Assembly (NCBI GenBank): GCA_947359465.1
Contig: OX375873.1
Coordinates: 95,281,478 to 95,345,477, forward strand
Reading direction: 5' to 3'
Length of the DNA stretch: 64,000 bases
Source of the DNA: Metellina segmentata
Taxonomy: Eukaryota; Arthropoda; Arachnida; Araneae; Tetragnathidae
Both the position numbers and the translations under genes were made by a program. Position 1 is the stretch's first letter, and every line of letters starts with the position of its first letter. Positions 24,301 through 35,988 of the stretch are shown piece by piece. The notes below the pieces were generated by a model. The model searched no databases. It was not told the origin of the DNA and was given only the letters and a program-made list of their open reading frames with translations.

Positions 24301-24703
24301 GTGTGGCTATTGAATAGAGAATTTGGTTTCTTCACAATCGAACAGGCTCGTTATAGGAAAACATTGTCGAAAGAAGAAATAGAAAGAATTCTTTTAAATG
24401 ATACGGATGAGTGGGATTTAAATTCAAGCGACGAAGACGATCTAACAAAATATGATTTGGAGAATTCAATCCAAGAGGATAGTGTCTCCGATAGTGACAG
24501 TGACGTAGATGAAGTCCCGGAAATTGAAAGAAACGATGATATTTTTTGAATGGGAATCGAACAATATACGGAACGATGATATATCCATTCCAAACTTTAA
24601 TTCGCATGCTAGTCCTGTTCATGACTTGCCGCCTGGGTCTTCACCATTAAACTATTTGAAACTCTTCCTGACGGACGCGAGAAATCACATATTTTCACGG
24701 TAA
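24301..24703 (+). pseudogene. piggyBac-like transposase, N-terminal remnant
   Basis: Two consecutive frames give the start of a piggyBac-family transposase. The first (24301-24549) reads KTLSKEEIERIL, then a long acidic stretch rich in Asp, Glu and Ser, typical of the N-terminus of these proteins. The second (open 24509-24703, +1 relative) reads PPGSSPLNYLKLFLTD at its end, matching the family's conserved P(L/x)(D/N)(Y/F)xxLFxxD block just before the DDE domain. The first frame has no ATG (it opens with GTG), a frameshift separates the two parts, and a stop follows at 24701. The DDE residues and the C-terminal Cys-rich domain are absent. The domain call rests on motif resemblance only. Confidence 0.7.
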
Positions 24704-24961
24704 TTAATATCACAGAGTTATTTTCAAACCTACAATTTGGAAATGTAATTTTCTTGTATAGCATGTTAATAATTTTACTTAAAAATGAAGCATTTTAGGA
24801 ACATAATTATGTCAATGCTATTCTTTTAGCATAGGTTTCTCGGTCAAATTAATAATTCCTCTTTATAAACTGAGAATATCTTATAAAATGAGTATATTTA
24901 TGTGAAACATAAAATAATCATTTTTCGCCCCTTATGAAAAGTTCTTACTACGAATTCCAAT

Positions 24962-24982
24962 TTGGTTTGCTTCGCAAACCAA
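24962..24982. repeat. Short perfect hairpin
   Basis: TTGGTTTGC and GCAAACCAA pair perfectly over 9 bases around a TTC loop, next to the start of dispersed repeat D. Confidence 0.8.
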
Positions 24983-25345
24983 CACTACGGCCACTGCATG
25001 GCAAGCACATGACAGTTCTTTTAGTGGGGTTTGTTCATCACGAGGTTGCCCGTGAGTTCTTTTCGTGGTGACGCATATCTCTTGCAAAAATGTTAAGATT
25101 TAATTGAAAAAATATTTATTAAAAAAAATCAACAACAATAATTCAAAACAATAATTCAATTCTAAACAACAATAATTCAATTCTAAACAACAATAATTCA
25201 ATTCTATTAAATTAATTTGAAAATGTTCTAGATTAAATTTTAAAATTCGGGCTTCGTACAAAAATCGCAAAACATTCGGGCTTCCCTGTGTGCCAAATTT
25301 CATTCTAATAACTGCCATAGATTCATCAGGACAGTCCACGCACGC
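24983..25345. repeat. Dispersed repeat D, copy 1, nested in the piggyBac-like element
   Basis: Shares a head (GGCCACTGCATGGCAAGCAC, later GAGGTTGCCCGTGAG) and a core (AATGTTCTAGATTAAATTTT, AAAATTCGGGC, CCTGTGTGCCAAATTTCATT, TAGATTCATCAGGACA) with the copies at 31906-32065 and 32560-32695. It holds a 22-base tandem repeat at 25129-25206. Its insertion may have disrupted the transposase. A 101-codon minus frame (25100-25405) merely crosses the array. Confidence 0.6.
25129..25206. repeat. 22-base tandem repeat, about 3.5 units
   Basis: The unit AACAACAATAATTCAATTCT(AA) is repeated head to tail with almost no divergence, which indicates recent slippage. Confidence 0.85.
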
Positions 25346-25909
25346 AGACAAACGCTTACTTTTATAATCGTAGAGATGAGTACTTTCAAATAAAATTTTA
25401 CACACAAATATATAATAATTAATATGACTACACTGGATAGGAGAATTTTTAATAAAATTAATTTGATTTTTATACGAATAGCAAAATTATAACTATAACG
25501 CTAAATGTTCTACCGCAAAACATTTTTAATATACATAGGACTTAACAGACTTGAAAACGCTTTTTAATCGCATGCTTGCTTATGTATTAGACAGTCGGAG
25601 ATACAAGAGAATTTTAAGATATACGTTACGATGAAGTAGCAGTCAAGTATTAGAAAATATATTAATTAATTTTTGTTCTTTAAAAATGTGTTAGTCTAAT
25701 CAAAGATTGAGGAATATATTATTTAGGAAAACCATATTTAAGTATAAAGAATTAACAAGTGATAAGATATAAATTGTAGTCAATTATTTTTTGCTATATT
25801 TTCTTCACAACTAATAAAATGCGTGATAGATACATATAAGTAACTAATGTCCAATACCCAATGCGACTTACAAGTTGAAACAAGCACTTCATATACACCC
25901 CCTTACAAA

Positions 25910-25927
25910 GCACGGGACGTCCCGTGC
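25910..25927. repeat. Perfect 18-base palindrome
   Basis: GCACGGGAC followed by GTCCCGTGC, with no loop. It lies about 135 bases inside the right end of the piggyBac-like element, where such transposons often carry subterminal repeats recognised by transposase. That role is inferred. Confidence 0.8.
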
Positions 25928-26062
25928 ATTAAGAAAGTACCTAGATGACCATAGATGATGTGTAAAGGGGGAAGAAATTATTCGATTTTCCTAATGGTTT
26001 CTCGGACGTTCTGGGTTTTTGAAGACATCGTCTTGAGACCCGTGTGGCCGCTAGAGGGTTAA

Positions 26063-27187
26063 AATAGTTATCTATGGAATTGTTTTGGTTATGGGCTTTC
26101 AATATTGAAAGTAAATTAATTTCACAGATCATAGAGTATCTTTTTGTTAAAAATACACATCTAAAGCATTTTTTGACAATAAAATTGTATTTGTTTTAGT
26201 AAACAATTTTTTTAAGTTTATAAAATGAAAAGTTAAGCATTGATTAAGATTATTGAAATAAAATAAACTTTTAAATATCTCTTGCTTGGAAAAATATTTA
26301 ATAAATTAACAAATACCTATCAGGTTTTATCAAAATATTCAATCTTCTTGTCTGAATAACATAAACATCCGAACAACTGTCACCTAATCATCGAAGTCTG
26401 ATTCATTTACAGTAAAATATTTAAAACGTGGCCGTACATAGCAAAATAAATGAAGTTAATCATTAAAAGAAAATTTCAAAAACAAATTTATGCACCTACG
26501 GAGGTAGAAACAAAAAAAAAAGTATTGCCCACAAGAAGAACCTCTCGTAATAATATACGCTGCACGATGAAATTTCCGCTTCATCCTTCCTCATAGATCA
26601 GTTTTTGATCATTTCCCTACGCAAATTCAATACACTAATGTGGTTTGTTTTATTGAGGTTGAAAGAGTGACGTGATTGCGGCAAATAGATCACTGACCCA
26701 TTTAAAGCCACAAAAATGTTAAAACCAATTCTTTTACAGAAGTAAGGCTAAAAAAACAAGAATAGTAATAAAAAGCAAATCATACTTACATATATTAATA
26801 TTTAACTTTCTAAATTTAACAAAGTTATTTTCCATACACGAAACGTCCTCATATTACGTCGATCTAATTGGTCCTGTGAAGCAAAAAGTGAATGTAGAGC
26901 GGTAATAATCAGATTTATATTACGTGTTAAACAGGCAACACGACATTTAGTTTAGCATAACGATATCTTGGAATATATCCTTTGTATAGATATAAAGATT
27001 ATTTAATTAGCATACAATGAGTTGATCTAAAATCCGTAGAATATTTAGATAAAAAACTCAATTTAAATTCACTAGCATTGAATTTAATCGTAACATGTAT
27101 ATACCATGAAGTGTTCGAACATGTCTAGATATTCAAATGCAATAATTTTAAGAAAAAATGGTTAAGAGTATTTAAATTCTCAACTGA

Positions 27188-27188
<1 letters not shown>
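26063..27188. other. AT-rich sequence without recognised features
   Basis: Nothing recognisable between the piggyBac-like element and the CA microsatellite. Confidence 0.5.

Positions 27189-27222
<34 letters not shown>
27189..27222. repeat. (CA)n microsatellite
   Basis: About 17 uninterrupted CA dinucleotides followed by a short A run. Confidence 0.95.
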
Positions 27223-27226
<4 letters not shown>

Positions 27227-27804
27227 ACATGACTATCAAACATTACTTTTCCTTGACACAATAAAATGATTACTTTTTCAAATTGTTTATCAACAAGATG
27301 AAAAGTTTTTGACGATTCAATAAATTATATTTACTAAAATGTTAAATGTAAATTGTTTGTGTGTCAGGGATAAATTTTGATGGAGTAGCGATTGAATTTG
27401 CTGACAGCGGTTGTAAACTTTTTTAAATCGAGAGTTAGTAATAAGTTATTCTTGCATAGAGTATCGATTATCCTATTGTTAAAGTAATTTAAAACTTATA
27501 TACACTTATATTTAAGAGAATTCATACTTTTAACTTAAACGTTTACGTATAAACAAACATATTATTTATATTTAAAGCGTGTGTGTATTTATCTATTATA
27601 TTTTTATCGTATATTGTTTTGTATTGATATTGTTTTTACTGTCGACACACAAATCAAGGTCATTAATCAGCATATCAGACTTTAGTTCATTGCGTATTGA
27701 AATAATTACCCTATCGGGTCATATTGGATTGGATTTAATAAGCTTTTTCCATTGTTTGTATTACATTTTTTTTAATTGGTGTCATTATTTTTCGTAGGAG
27801 TATG
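27223..27804. other. AT-rich sequence without recognised features
   Basis: A 72-codon frame (27579-27797) would be very hydrophobic, but this is low-complexity T-rich DNA. I do not consider it a gene. Confidence 0.5.
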
Positions 27805-27989
27805 TTTAAAAATAAATTTTTCTGTATCTTGACAATCGAAATATCTCGTAATTAGAAAAAACCGGAGTGGATCTTGATCTTCAGCGTCAAAGAATCGGTA
27901 ATATCTTGATCACGAGATATGTCGTCCTGAGCAAAACTAATCAAATCTTGATGGACGAGATATCTCGTCGAAACCAATTGGAGAGTTAA
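27805..27989 (+). mobile_element. MITE-A copy, 5' end decayed
   Basis: Its right part is well preserved: TCTTGATGGACGAGATATCT, CGTCGAAACCAATTGG, then GAGAGTTAA at the end. Earlier modules include GAAATATCTCGTAATTAG, AGAATCGGTAATATCTTGAT and CACGAGATATGTCGTC. The perfect palindrome GACGAGATATCTCGTC is at 27954-27969. The left terminus has lost the CCCTCC motif. Confidence 0.75.
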
Positions 27990-28255
27990 TGGCCTTCATC
28001 AGTCTAAAGACAACCACACTATAGAAAGTCTAGTCTAGTCTGGTCTACAAAAGCTAAAAAATATCATTACTGGAAAAATTTATATCATGTGTTTCATTTA
28101 GAGCACAATTGATCAAGTCTTGATGGACGAGATACCTCGTCGAAACCAGTTGGAGAGGGAATGAACCTCATCAGTTCACACTAGAAAGTCTAGCCTAGTC
28201 TGGATTAAAAAAGCTAAAAAATATCATAATTGAAAAAATTTATGTAGGGTGTTTT
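27963..28255 (+). repeat. Tandem duplication spanning the MITE-A right end and its flank
   Basis: The MITE-A end plus about 110 bases of flank (AGAAAGTCTAGTCTAGTCTG, AAGCTAAAAAATATCATTA) is repeated about 155 bases downstream, starting near 28118 (CTTGATGGACGAGATACCTC, AGAAAGTCTAGCCTAGTCTG, AAGCTAAAAAATATCATAAT). Because the flank is included, this is a local segmental duplication and not a second insertion. Confidence 0.8.
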
Positions 28256-29519
28256 ATTTGTAAGTCGACAATATGATTGTAGTTGACGATATACACTAGA
28301 TTAAATAATCAAAACAGTACATTTCCTATTTCTCATTCTGGTCGCCATGTCTCAGTGTACAAAACAACTGACCAAATGCGAGTTGTAAGTGGAGGAAATT
28401 CAATCGTCTCTTGGGTGTATTTCTCTCCTTTTTGTGTCGGTAAAGCTGTGTACTTTGTGTTGTTCGTCGCAGCTTGAGAAATAAAACCCAACCCCTATTT
28501 TTTATTCAGTTTAAATAAAATATTATTTTCATAAGCTGAGGTGAGCATACAGAAAATATACGGTGCCTTGAAATCGAAATTAATTCTGCACTTTTATCCG
28601 TTTTGTGTAAGTGTGAAGCGAGAATATGCTATTAAATGTTCTATGCCATTTTATATGAGACGACTATGAAGTTCAGCTGTTTGCTAATTCAAATTCAAAG
28701 GAAAGTAAACAGATTTGTTTGGTAGAGGAGGTCAGTCACTGGCTTTCATATCGAACAAATACTGGGGCAGTTATTGCCCCAGACAGAATGGCTGAAACGG
28801 CGCCGTCACGTTGACTTCTATTAGTCATTAAATGATATCTTCTTTCAAATACAGCAGTTGCGAATCTTGCTATAATGCAAAGCTATTTGAATGGATTTGA
28901 GTTCATTGAAATTGAATGCAAATTCACAAATTGGGACATGGTATTTTTAATTTTTTTAATTTTCAAATCCCACTTTTCAGCAAGTTGTGCCTTAATTTTA
29001 ATTTTTCAAAATGAACTGGTTCTTAATACACTATCCACGCACGTAGAGAAAATAGGCTTAAAGCGCTAAATAAAAACATAGGTGCGATAAGACGAGCGAA
29101 TACAAGAACGAGGATGACGAAATTGTTTACAAAAAGGATTCAAGACGTGGCTATTGTGATTGTATTGCAGGTGAAGGCACTGTCTTTCTACTACGACAAC
29201 TGCTACTGACATAACATCTGCCCTATCTGTTGTGGTAGAAACGAGCCTTCTAATCTTTTTCAAAAGGATGCTTTAAGAAATTAACTCAAGTTTGTTACAG
29301 TGGTGTACTTAATGACAAACTGGAAACATAGGTGTTAAGATTTTTACTTGTCGCCGAGATGATCAATGCCAATAAACTACACCTTTCCATCACCTGCATT
29401 TGGGAAAAACAGAATAAAATAAAATCATTCCTAAGAGCCACCACTACTTAAAATGAACAAGCCCTGTTTCTATAGTAACCGCCACCAACCAGACATGGTG
29501 TCGGGAGCAATTCTCGTGA
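28256..29519. other. Unassigned sequence
   Basis: No gene recognised. Short frames (28283-28477 plus, 28875-29069 plus, 29066-29263 minus) lack domains. A weak resemblance to the MITE-B right end appears near 29380 (TCCATCACCTGCATTTGG) but is too short to call. Confidence 0.4.
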
Positions 29520-29860
29520 TAGACAGATACAACTAGATCACTGTTTGCGATTTACATCGCAGTAGAAAATTGCATTGCAATCTCGTTGGAGGCTAGATCG
29601 TTGTTTATGATATTTTGTACATAACGGTCTAGACTTACATCTTGATCCTGGTGGATGGGAAGACATATTGCTGTCTGAGGTTTATATCGGGGCCTTGATT
29701 TTTTCTTGGTCCTGGTGGAGGTGAAGATATCTCGCTGCCAATGGGATATCACTGCTGAGGTTCGCGTCTTGATCCTGGTGGAGGTAAAGATATTTTCCTG
29801 TCCGCGGTTATATCACGGACGAGATTTACATCTAGATCTTAGCCAATGGAAAATATACTG
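29520..29860. repeat. Degenerate tandem repeat, unit about 64 bases
   Basis: The words TTGATCCTGGTGGATGGGAAG, TTGGTCCTGGTGGAGGTGAAG and TTGATCCTGGTGGAGGTAAAG recur at about 64-base steps near 29640, 29703 and 29768. Each is followed by GATAT and TGAGGTT(T/C)-like words. Weaker units extend to both sides. The 66-codon minus frame (29552-29752) is a by-product of the repetition. Confidence 0.65.
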
Positions 29861-31905
29861 ATACGTGAGGGTTATGCCTGAGTTTTACATTGTGGTTCTA
29901 GTAGATGCTGTTATCTCGATCAATGGTGGGGTAATCAAATATTATGCTTTCGGTATTTCACAAACTTCTTCAATGGATTGTTGGTTTTGCAGGGTAGTTC
30001 TGCTTAAGTAAAGTTTGCGATTATTAGTTTTAACCTGGTTTTATTTTGTATTTATCTCAAGACAAAAATAAGAAAATGCAAACCAAATGACATTATAGCA
30101 TAAACCGCGATGAAAGCTGCAACGTAATACATAGTAACTTAACTGTAAAGCTAACTTCATTAGTATGTCTAAACTTTAAATAATCACTTCCATTCAATCA
30201 AATATGAAATTTAAAACAAATAATACTGTTGCACATACATATGCAGATAATTTAGAAATAAATGTTCCTTATATTAGCATGTCATTGAGTTCTTTCGGGT
30301 GCATCCAATCTTAGTAATTTATTACTGAAGAAGTGAAACTTTTTTTTATAAATAATCGAAAATGCAAAATTCCGTTATTTGTTTCAAATAACTAACTAGA
30401 GCAGGATTTTCAGAATCGCCGAAGAAGTTATTGAGGTCCTGGCCTTTACAGAGGTCAAGCGAGGTCGGGGTCAGTGCAATTTTAAGGCCACAGAGTAAAT
30501 TTAAATAAGAAGAAATAAAAAACGATCCAAATTAAGATTTTAGCAGCGTCACAGATGTAAATTTGAGGCCCCTAAGAATATGAAGGCCACTTTCAGCGTT
30601 CCCTACTTAGCAGACATTTTGACGAGTCCTAGTGTCACATAACAATAGAAAGTTATGTAAGTATATTATCTTACTACGAACTCTTAACCACGATTATAAG
30701 ACATAGCAACTAGAAAATTAAAAAAAAGTTCAAAATGTCTAAACAGTTTTGTACTATTTACAGAAATTAGGTAAGATAATTTTTATATCTCTGTTCGATT
30801 TCAGTCTTTAGGCATCAGTCATTTTTTTTCTAGCCATCTATTCATCTTAGTTCCATTAGACTCGATTACCTATCTAAAAAAATTCAGATTAAAAACAATC
30901 CTCTTTTTCTGCATTAATTTGTTTTCAACTCATGTATTTATTTGGTTTCCTAACTTGATTTATGTGCTTCCAATGATTAACGACAGTGGTCTCATAATAT
31001 AGTTTGCGATCAATGTTGGGCTTTGTTAGTGTTTTTTTTTATAATTTTTTTTTAGTATATTAGGTTACTGCGTCAATAGGAAGCTAAAGATAAATTGATG
31101 AGCAAACGTGTGCAATCTAAAGTAAAGCTAAAAAACTGCAATCTAAAGTTTAAAAAAGAATACAATTTAAAACGTCGCTTAACGACCTGGCAAATGTTCA
31201 TTAAGAAATTTTAGAAACGTTTGGTTGACATTCATTTAAAACGTTTTTTATTACATGAATATTAACAGTTCAATTAATTTTCATAACATATTGATTTGCT
31301 TTTCCTAAATCAAGAGGTTTTTGACGTATATTAAATGAAAACTTCAGACAATTTATGATCAAAATAATTAGAAAAATCAATTTGCAGCTCCTTCATTATT
31401 ATTGCATGCAAATGATTATGAATTTGATTTTCATGTGTTCAATCATGTGAACAGTATTTTTAATAAATACACATATTTCATGAACAAAAATATCAAAATC
31501 TATCTTTGTTTGAAGCATCACTGTGATTTATAATGTGTAAAAATGATGCTTAATTACTTTGGGTTAGTTTATTGCTCTAAGATAATTACATGCTTTCCGA
31601 AAGGTAATATAAACTAATAGATCAAGTTAAGAAGTTTTAATATTCATATAAATATACGCTGATATGCTAAATGTCTTAAATCGACATTCTCATCTTAACT
31701 TTTAAAATTTTTACTGCTGAAGAATTATTACGAATCCAACAATTGAATTTATACCATAACCCTATAAGGAGTTCACACGTATAATTCCCTGCAGTCTTTA
31801 TTGCTTGAATTCTAACCAGTTTTGATCGTTTTGACCAATATAATATTTTCAAGTTATTTTATTCTAAGAAAGGAACGCGCGTACATTTTCTACAAATATT
31901 AAATA
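29861..31905. other. AT-rich sequence without recognised features
   Basis: Nothing firm. A patch at 30430-30600 is richer in AGGTC/GAGGTC words (AGAGGTCAAGCGAGGTCGGG), but no open frame or known element fits. Confidence 0.45.
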
Positions 31906-32065
31906 CTAGCCACTGCGAGGCCAGCACGGCGTTGCCCGTGAAAATACAAAAAAGGTCGAAAACGTTGGTTCAAGGGAGAGAAAAATAATAAAAATTCCTT
32001 TTTAAATGTTCTACATAAAATTTGAAAATTCGGACTGGACACAAAAAATTAAGACTACCTGTGCG
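31906..32065. repeat. Dispersed repeat D, head portion
   Basis: TAGCCACTGCGAGGCCAGCA, then CGGCGTTGCCCGTGAAAA and AATGTTCTACATAAAATTTG, match the head and part of the core of copy 1 at 24983. It is shorter than copy 1 because the internal part of the head is missing. Confidence 0.6.
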
Positions 32066-32147
32066 AAAAAATTCAAGGAAAAAAATTCAAAACAAAATAC
32101 AATAACACTTGCCAACCCCCGGTGATTGCTATGCAATTACATAAACA

Positions 32148-32202
32148 ATCGCAATAGCCTATTGTGTCGGTCCAAAATGCAACGTTAATTAAAAAACTAC
32201 CA
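32148..32202 (+). mobile_element. SINE-1 3' fragment
   Basis: CAATCGCAATAGCCTATTGTG followed by AATGCAACGTTAATTAAAAA and CTACC is a decayed SINE-1 tail. It sits between the repeat D portions. Confidence 0.55.
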
Positions 32203-32559
32203 AAAACAATCTCGAAGATTGTTCCAAAGGACGTTAAAGTCGTGACGTCATTGTCTAATTCGTCCATATTCGAATAGCAAAAATAAAAATGTTACAGTTG
32301 AAAAATTATTTTAATTTCAAAGAAAGGTTCTAAAGAATCTGGTTTAAAATTTTCTGCAGATTTGAAATCCGTTGAAATTTTTACTCGATCTTTAACGATC
32401 TAGGAGATAGATAAAAGAACTATATAACTCCAGTTAAAACTTTATTTGGTTTGTTCGTCCGCCGAAATCGCTGCTCGGAAAATAAAACGGAAAAATAAAT
32501 TTACAATCTGTGATATCTTTATACTGTTGCCATTCTAAGGAAAAAATAATCATTAAATT
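32203..32559. other. Unassigned sequence between repeat D portions
   Basis: AT-rich, nothing recognised. It may be the interior of a longer repeat D element whose ends are annotated on either side. Confidence 0.4.
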
Positions 32560-32695
32560 CCAATTAATTAATTTTAAAATGTTCTAGGTAAAATTTTAAA
32601 ATTCGGGCGCGATAGAAATTTTTTTAAAAAAAATCGGACTTTCTGTGTGCCAAATTTTATTATTGTAAGTGCCACAGATTCATCAGGGCACTTCC
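32560..32695. repeat. Dispersed repeat D, core portion
   Basis: AAATGTTCTAGGTAAAATTT, TAAAATTCGGGCGCG, CGGACTTTCTGTGTGCCAAA and CCACAGATTCATCAGGGCA line up closely with 25220-25335. Confidence 0.7.
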
Positions 32696-34815
32696 TTTTA
32701 TAATATTAAGTATACATAAAAGGATATATATATTGTCATAAAATTCTATGCTAAGGAACATGCCAATAAAATATTTCCAAACGATTCTATTCAAAATGAA
32801 AACACCAATAGAATATTTCTAAAGTATATTCTAGGGGGCCAAAAAGATTTCTTCCAGAGCATATTTTAACAATATAAACTTTCCAAAGCCATAAACCCAA
32901 AGATGAAGTAAAGAATCCTTTAATTTTTTCAACCCATGATGCAGGTATTTTATCTGTGTTGTGCGGTAAAAACAATACGATACTACTCAGGAAATTTTGT
33001 TACGCTCAGAGAATAAATCAATCTATTTAAAATTTTTCGATTGCTATTTAAAACGTACTTTTCTAAAGTTGTTTTCTATTCTTTCATTATTTCATCCCAA
33101 AATAACATATTTAGTAAAAGAAAAGTTTAGTTTATATTAACTTTCAATGTTTGAAGAATTATCCTTATTATCCGTAGGTTATTTTCAGTTTTAAATATTC
33201 AAAGCAATTTGCAGGCTTTTTGAAAAAGATACTTCATTAACAGAGATATTTCAAGATCACATTCATATATCAAATGATTTTCAAGGCTAGGCATTCAGAC
33301 TTCATAACGCATGCAACAATAAGAAATCTCATATTTTATGAATAATTTATCCCCAAACTAGGTTAGAAAACAGCATCATAGAACTTTCTTCTCCCACGCT
33401 GTTTCGATCTACATTATTTTGAGCGAAATCTAAATGATTAATAGCACCAGAGAAGTTTTCCGTACCCTAGAGACATTTAAAGATAGTTATCAATCAAGAC
33501 TCTAATCCAAAATTTTGTCACGATCACCATACATTATTGCGTTGAGTCTCGATAGAATCGCAGGGAAGTCAGTTCTCCGAGTGGTATTTTCTTTTGCGAT
33601 TATTACGGATATTTTTAATATTTATTTTCCTTGAAAAGCATTGCACATTTCAAAGTGATATCCATTATTATTACTTCTGTTTATTCGGGCTTAGTTGTTT
33701 ATTCAACTATTTTTTTATGTATTTTAAAATAAGTAAGCATATTTCACCACTTCGTTAGTAAAATGTAGATATTGATGTAAAACAAGGTGGAATAAACACT
33801 ACACACGTTCAATTTTTCATAATAGTTATCTTTAGAAAAAGAAAACAGCGCTGAAATTTGTATCTTTAACATAAATCGAATACTCTTCGTGGTGTAGAGA
33901 TTATTTGTAGAAAAAACATTTCCATGCAATGAACTAAATAAATCATTGGATTTCAAACATCAGGAGTTTCCTGCATGTGATATCTCATAAAGTATTAGGA
34001 ATTTCAGATAAGGTGGGGTCAATTTACTCTTACTTTTAAAAGTAAACAAAGCGGAAAACACCAATTCAATTTATAATACAAAAAGGTTGATTAGGACAGG
34101 TGACTATTCAAGACTATCAAGTACAGTCATAAGAACGCATAAATATTAAACTCAAACTTCAGTTATCAAATAAACATTCTGCTCACTCTTATTTAAAAAC
34201 TAAATTCAAAAGCTTCCCAAAGAGTTATTTAAAAAAATTATAATGTTTTCGGTAGTAAGAGGCGGCTTGCACTTTTGTAGACTTGTGGTAAACGAGGCAG
34301 ATTTCACCCTATCTAAAGCAGAATATATGTATTTCAAATGAATAATTGTACAATGTATTCATTTGAATCATATTAGTTAAGTTGAAAAATATGAACGTTT
34401 TTTTTTTCAGTATTCATTTTTCTTAAATTATTTATTGAATAGCAAAAAGCCGAGATATGTTAATTCTTTTAAATGAAGTGGCTTCATAGCATAACTTCTT
34501 TAGTTTGTTTACCAAGACGAAGTAATTATAAGTACATCTCTTATGTGGCTTTATGCTCATTAGGCAGTCAAAATGAGAAGGCAGTTAAAGTGAGGCAATT
34601 AAAACAAGAAGACAGTTAAAATACCTTCTCTCTTTTCTGAACTGTAGGAGTTAATAAAATGGAAAATTAACTTTTAAGCTAACTTGTCTATAGACGGAAT
34701 GTAAGCAAGCAAGTTCACGTACTTCACATATGGTATATGGCACTGTAAATATTTCTGTGACAACGACATGATTAAACATTTTCCAAGATAAAACAATTTT
34801 TAATAAATACTGTTG
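32696..34815. other. AT-rich sequence without recognised features
   Basis: Nothing recognised. Minus-strand frames of 62 and 70 codons (32787-32975, 33744-33956) look like chance. Confidence 0.5.
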
Positions 34816-35235
34816 AAATATCGCCCCTATCGCTACCCTTAATTACCCCACTGCTTAGACAGCTCTAGAACAGCCTTGCTATTCAACGGTTCAATCCCAA
34901 AACAATCATCATTACATTTCTTATAGTACATTCACAATAAAACAGTGCATAGTAATTTTCACAATCAGTCTTATTACCAGTCTGCTATAAATATTATATG
35001 AAGAAACCCCTTTTTAGCACATATTTTTTTAAATATCGCCCCTTTAGGTACTGAGGTCATCGCTTCTATCGCCTCTTAAGTACGACACTGCGTGGGCCGC
35101 TCTGGTTGTTCAACGGAGCAATCTCAAACCAATAATCATTCAATGTCTCCTTATTGTACATTCACAATGAGACAGTACATTGCAATTTTCACAACCAAAC
35201 AGCTTGTTTCACGAACTCGGCATGGGATTAAAATA
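34816..35235 (+). repeat. Tandem pair of ~215-base units opening with AAATATCGCCCC
   Basis: Unit 1 (34816-35030) and unit 2 (35031 to about 35235) share AAATATCGCCCCT, CACTGC...CAGCTCT or CCGCTCT, TTCAACGG, CAATC(C/T)CAAA, TTATAGTACATTCACAAT or TTATTGTACATTCACAAT, and GCAATTTTCACAA-like words. Divergence between them is substantial. The opening motif also occurs in inverted orientation at 6915-7290. Confidence 0.7.
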
Positions 35236-35907
35236 CGAGAAAAGCACAAGAGAACCATCTGTAATTCCCTTCTGATATATCTTCATCCACAGGATACTTA
35301 ATCTTCGAGGGCAGACTCACCACACTCTTAGCACGCGCTTTTCATTCCTGACACGCTCCAAAACCTCGCCCCGAACAAAGCAGGAGGTAAGGTACTTTAC
35401 AATAACGGCCCAAAGAGCTCTTTTATGTCCGAAGAGTGTAAACAGTCCGCTTTAATATGTTTGCAGGAGGCCGTGCACAAGGGACTTAACAATGGGCCGT
35501 TTCACAAAGGGTACACTGTGCTCAGGTTCACCTTCTAGTGGGAGATAGTGTGCGAGGGACTGTTTGCAAAGTTATGCAACTAACGCGAGGTCAAACTTCA
35601 AACGGTTCGGCACGCGTGGAGTCACGAGCGTTGGCTGGTACCGCTGAGCTTCAACAAGGATATGGCCTTTAAGTTGGTCAATTGTCTCTGAAGAGGGAAA
35701 GGACTTAAGCTAATCGAATTCTTCTGAATAACCCTAGAGTTCTCCTGAGTTCATGAAACCTGTAATGGAATCATTAAAATTGCCCAACTGTTTTTTACAC
35801 AGAAGAATGATTTAAACTAAGAGGTTTCTTTGTGCAATTTAAAGCTATTTATGGGTTTATAAAAACTAAAAATAGTTTAAATTTGTATTGGTTAGCTATA
35901 GAATTAA
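35236..35907. other. G+C-elevated block, candidate regulatory DNA
   Basis: From about 35300 to 35720 the sequence is complex and G+C-rich, with no long open frame. It contains CAATGGGCCGTTTCACAAAG, GTTCGGCACGCGTGGAGTC and CTTTTATGTCCG, but no splice structure that I can defend. Candidate enhancer or non-coding exon. Confidence 0.35.
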
Positions 35908-35988
35908 GTAGGTAGATAGTAGGATTTACATTGCATAGGAAGCAACACAACGGGCTATTAGCGACGGTCCAAAATCAATCCCGAAGGG
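35908..35988 (-). mobile_element. SINE-1 3' fragment
   Basis: Reverse of the SINE-1 tail: AGTAGGTAGATAGTAGG, then GGAAGCAACACAACGGGCTA, GCGACGGTCC and CAATCCCGAAGG. It abuts dispersed repeat R. Confidence 0.75.

Larger units (their letters stand above)
24035..26062 (+). mobile_element. Degenerate piggyBac-like element, TTAA to TTAA
   Basis: The left end reads TTAACCCTCTAACGCCCAAG, and the right end, read inward on the other strand, is TTAACCCTCTAGCGGCCACA. These are inverted termini of about 16 bases flanked by the TTAA target duplication used by the piggyBac superfamily. A decayed transposase N-terminus lies just inside the left end (24301-24703). Most of the catalytic part is missing, and the middle is occupied by unrelated repeats (24983-25345) and AT-rich sequence. 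A perfect palindrome lies near the right end (25910-25927). It cannot be autonomous as it stands. Confidence 0.75.

Noticed and set aside
35092..35301. 69-codon plus-strand frame
   Set aside because: Lies within the second unit of a tandem duplication; the corresponding frame is not open in the first unit.
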